Assembly: GCA_023252095.1 (NCBI GenBank)
Contig: JAHEXN010000037.1
Location: 10,867-17,252 of the forward strand
DNA: 6,386 bases
DNA from: Actinomycetes bacterium
GTDB taxonomy: Bacteria; Actinomycetota; Actinomycetes; Propionibacteriales; Nocardioidaceae
Direction of reading: 5' to 3'
The position numbers were made by a program, and so were the translations under genes. Below the pieces are notes generated by a model. The model made no database searches and was not told where the DNA came from. It saw only the letters and a program-made list of their open reading frames with translations. Position 1 is the first letter of the stretch. Every line of letters begins with the position of its first letter. Shown here one piece after another: positions 6,126 through 6,386 of this stretch.

Positions 6126-6386
6126 TCAGGCTCGAAGCGGGTACTCCTGCGCCTCGCGGGTGTGTCGTGCGGTTTGGCGGATGTGTCGGAGGTGTTGGCG
6201 GGTGGTGCGCCTCTGGGTCAGGTTGATGGGTCTGCCGTCGCGGGTGGTGAGGTCGAACTTGCCCCGGCCGAGGGCTTCGATGACGAGCAACCCGCGGTGG
6301 ACCAGGTTGTGGCAGCTCTGGCAGATGCCGATGAGTCCGTCGAGGTCAGTCTTGCCGCCGTTGGACCACCAGGTGGTGTGGTGGAT
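6126..6386 (-). CDS. HNH endonuclease-like protein, DUF222/13E12-type, C-terminal fragment (5' partial)
   Basis: Reading from the right edge, 86 residues are open to a TGA at 6128-6126, so the gene begins outside the window. The segment starts with IHHTTWWSNGGKTDLDGL and continues with CQSCHNLVH (22-30). This is the HNH/zinc-type nuclease core found at the C-terminus of actinobacterial DUF222 (13E12 repeat family) proteins, where the typical pattern is His-x-x-x-W, GG, TDLDNL, then C..HH..LVH. The tail is rich in Arg, Thr and His. The Asn expected in TDLDNL is Gly17 here, so catalytic competence is uncertain. DUF222-HNH proteins occur in many copies per genome and their cellular role is mostly unknown. 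No terminator is seen before the exporter gene downstream. Confidence 0.85.
   Translation of the reverse strand: MHHTTWWSNGGKTDLDGLIGICQSCHNLVHRGLLVIEALGRGKFDLTTRDGRPINLTQRRTTRQHLRHIRQTARHTREAQEYPLRA

Noticed and set aside
6126..6386. Short G/T-rich near-repeats such as GTGTGTCG, GATGTGTCGG and GGTGTTGG suggesting a repeat array
   Set aside because: They are explained by Thr, Arg and His codons in the HNH tail read on the minus strand, with irregular spacing.

Overview
The window is GC-rich, densely packed bacterial chromosome, very probably from a high-GC actinobacterium. The best fit is Nocardioidaceae or a relative such as Nocardioides or Aeromicrobium. The evidence is a DtxR/IdeR-type iron regulator, a UfaA1-like fatty-acid methyltransferase beside its usual DUF1295 partner, a DUF222-type HNH protein, GTG starts, and promoters that sit directly against start codons. 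The genus is an inference.

Layout. Positions 1-1750 (+) hold the 3' part of a cyclopropane/branched fatty-acid synthase gene, coupled by an ATGA overlap to a DUF1295 membrane protein. Positions 1751-1972 are a convergent intergenic region with a striking 46-nt hairpin. Positions 1973-2662 (-) encode the DtxR/IdeR regulator. It is divergent, across 55 bp, from a class I CPD photolyase (2718-4061, +), which is followed by an uncharacterised hotdog-fold, thioesterase-like protein (4096-4800, +). An MFS exporter (6076-4805, -) meets that gene tail to tail with a 4-bp gap. At the right edge (6386-6126, -) is the C-terminal part of an HNH endonuclease-like gene that runs out of the window.

How the genes may work together. 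The first two genes look like the distal half of a membrane-lipid methylation operon (amine-oxidase-like flavoprotein, DUF1365, CFAS, DUF1295) of the kind found around Mycobacterium tuberculosis ufaA1. Related CFAS genes and a photolyase belong to singlet-oxygen or light-stress regulons in other phyla. A photolyase less than 1 kb away makes a photo-oxidative-stress neighbourhood possible, but co-regulation is not visible here. The iron regulator keeps every expected metal ligand and should be functional. The remaining genes look individually promoted: three have a -10-like hexamer exactly 6 nt before the start codon, which suggests leaderless mRNAs.

No tRNA, rRNA, CRISPR array or complete insertion sequence was seen. 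No clearly new multi-gene system is evident. The most notable items are the hairpin, two aromatic substitutions in the photolyase, the lipid-gene/photolyase neighbourhood and a degenerate-looking HNH motif.
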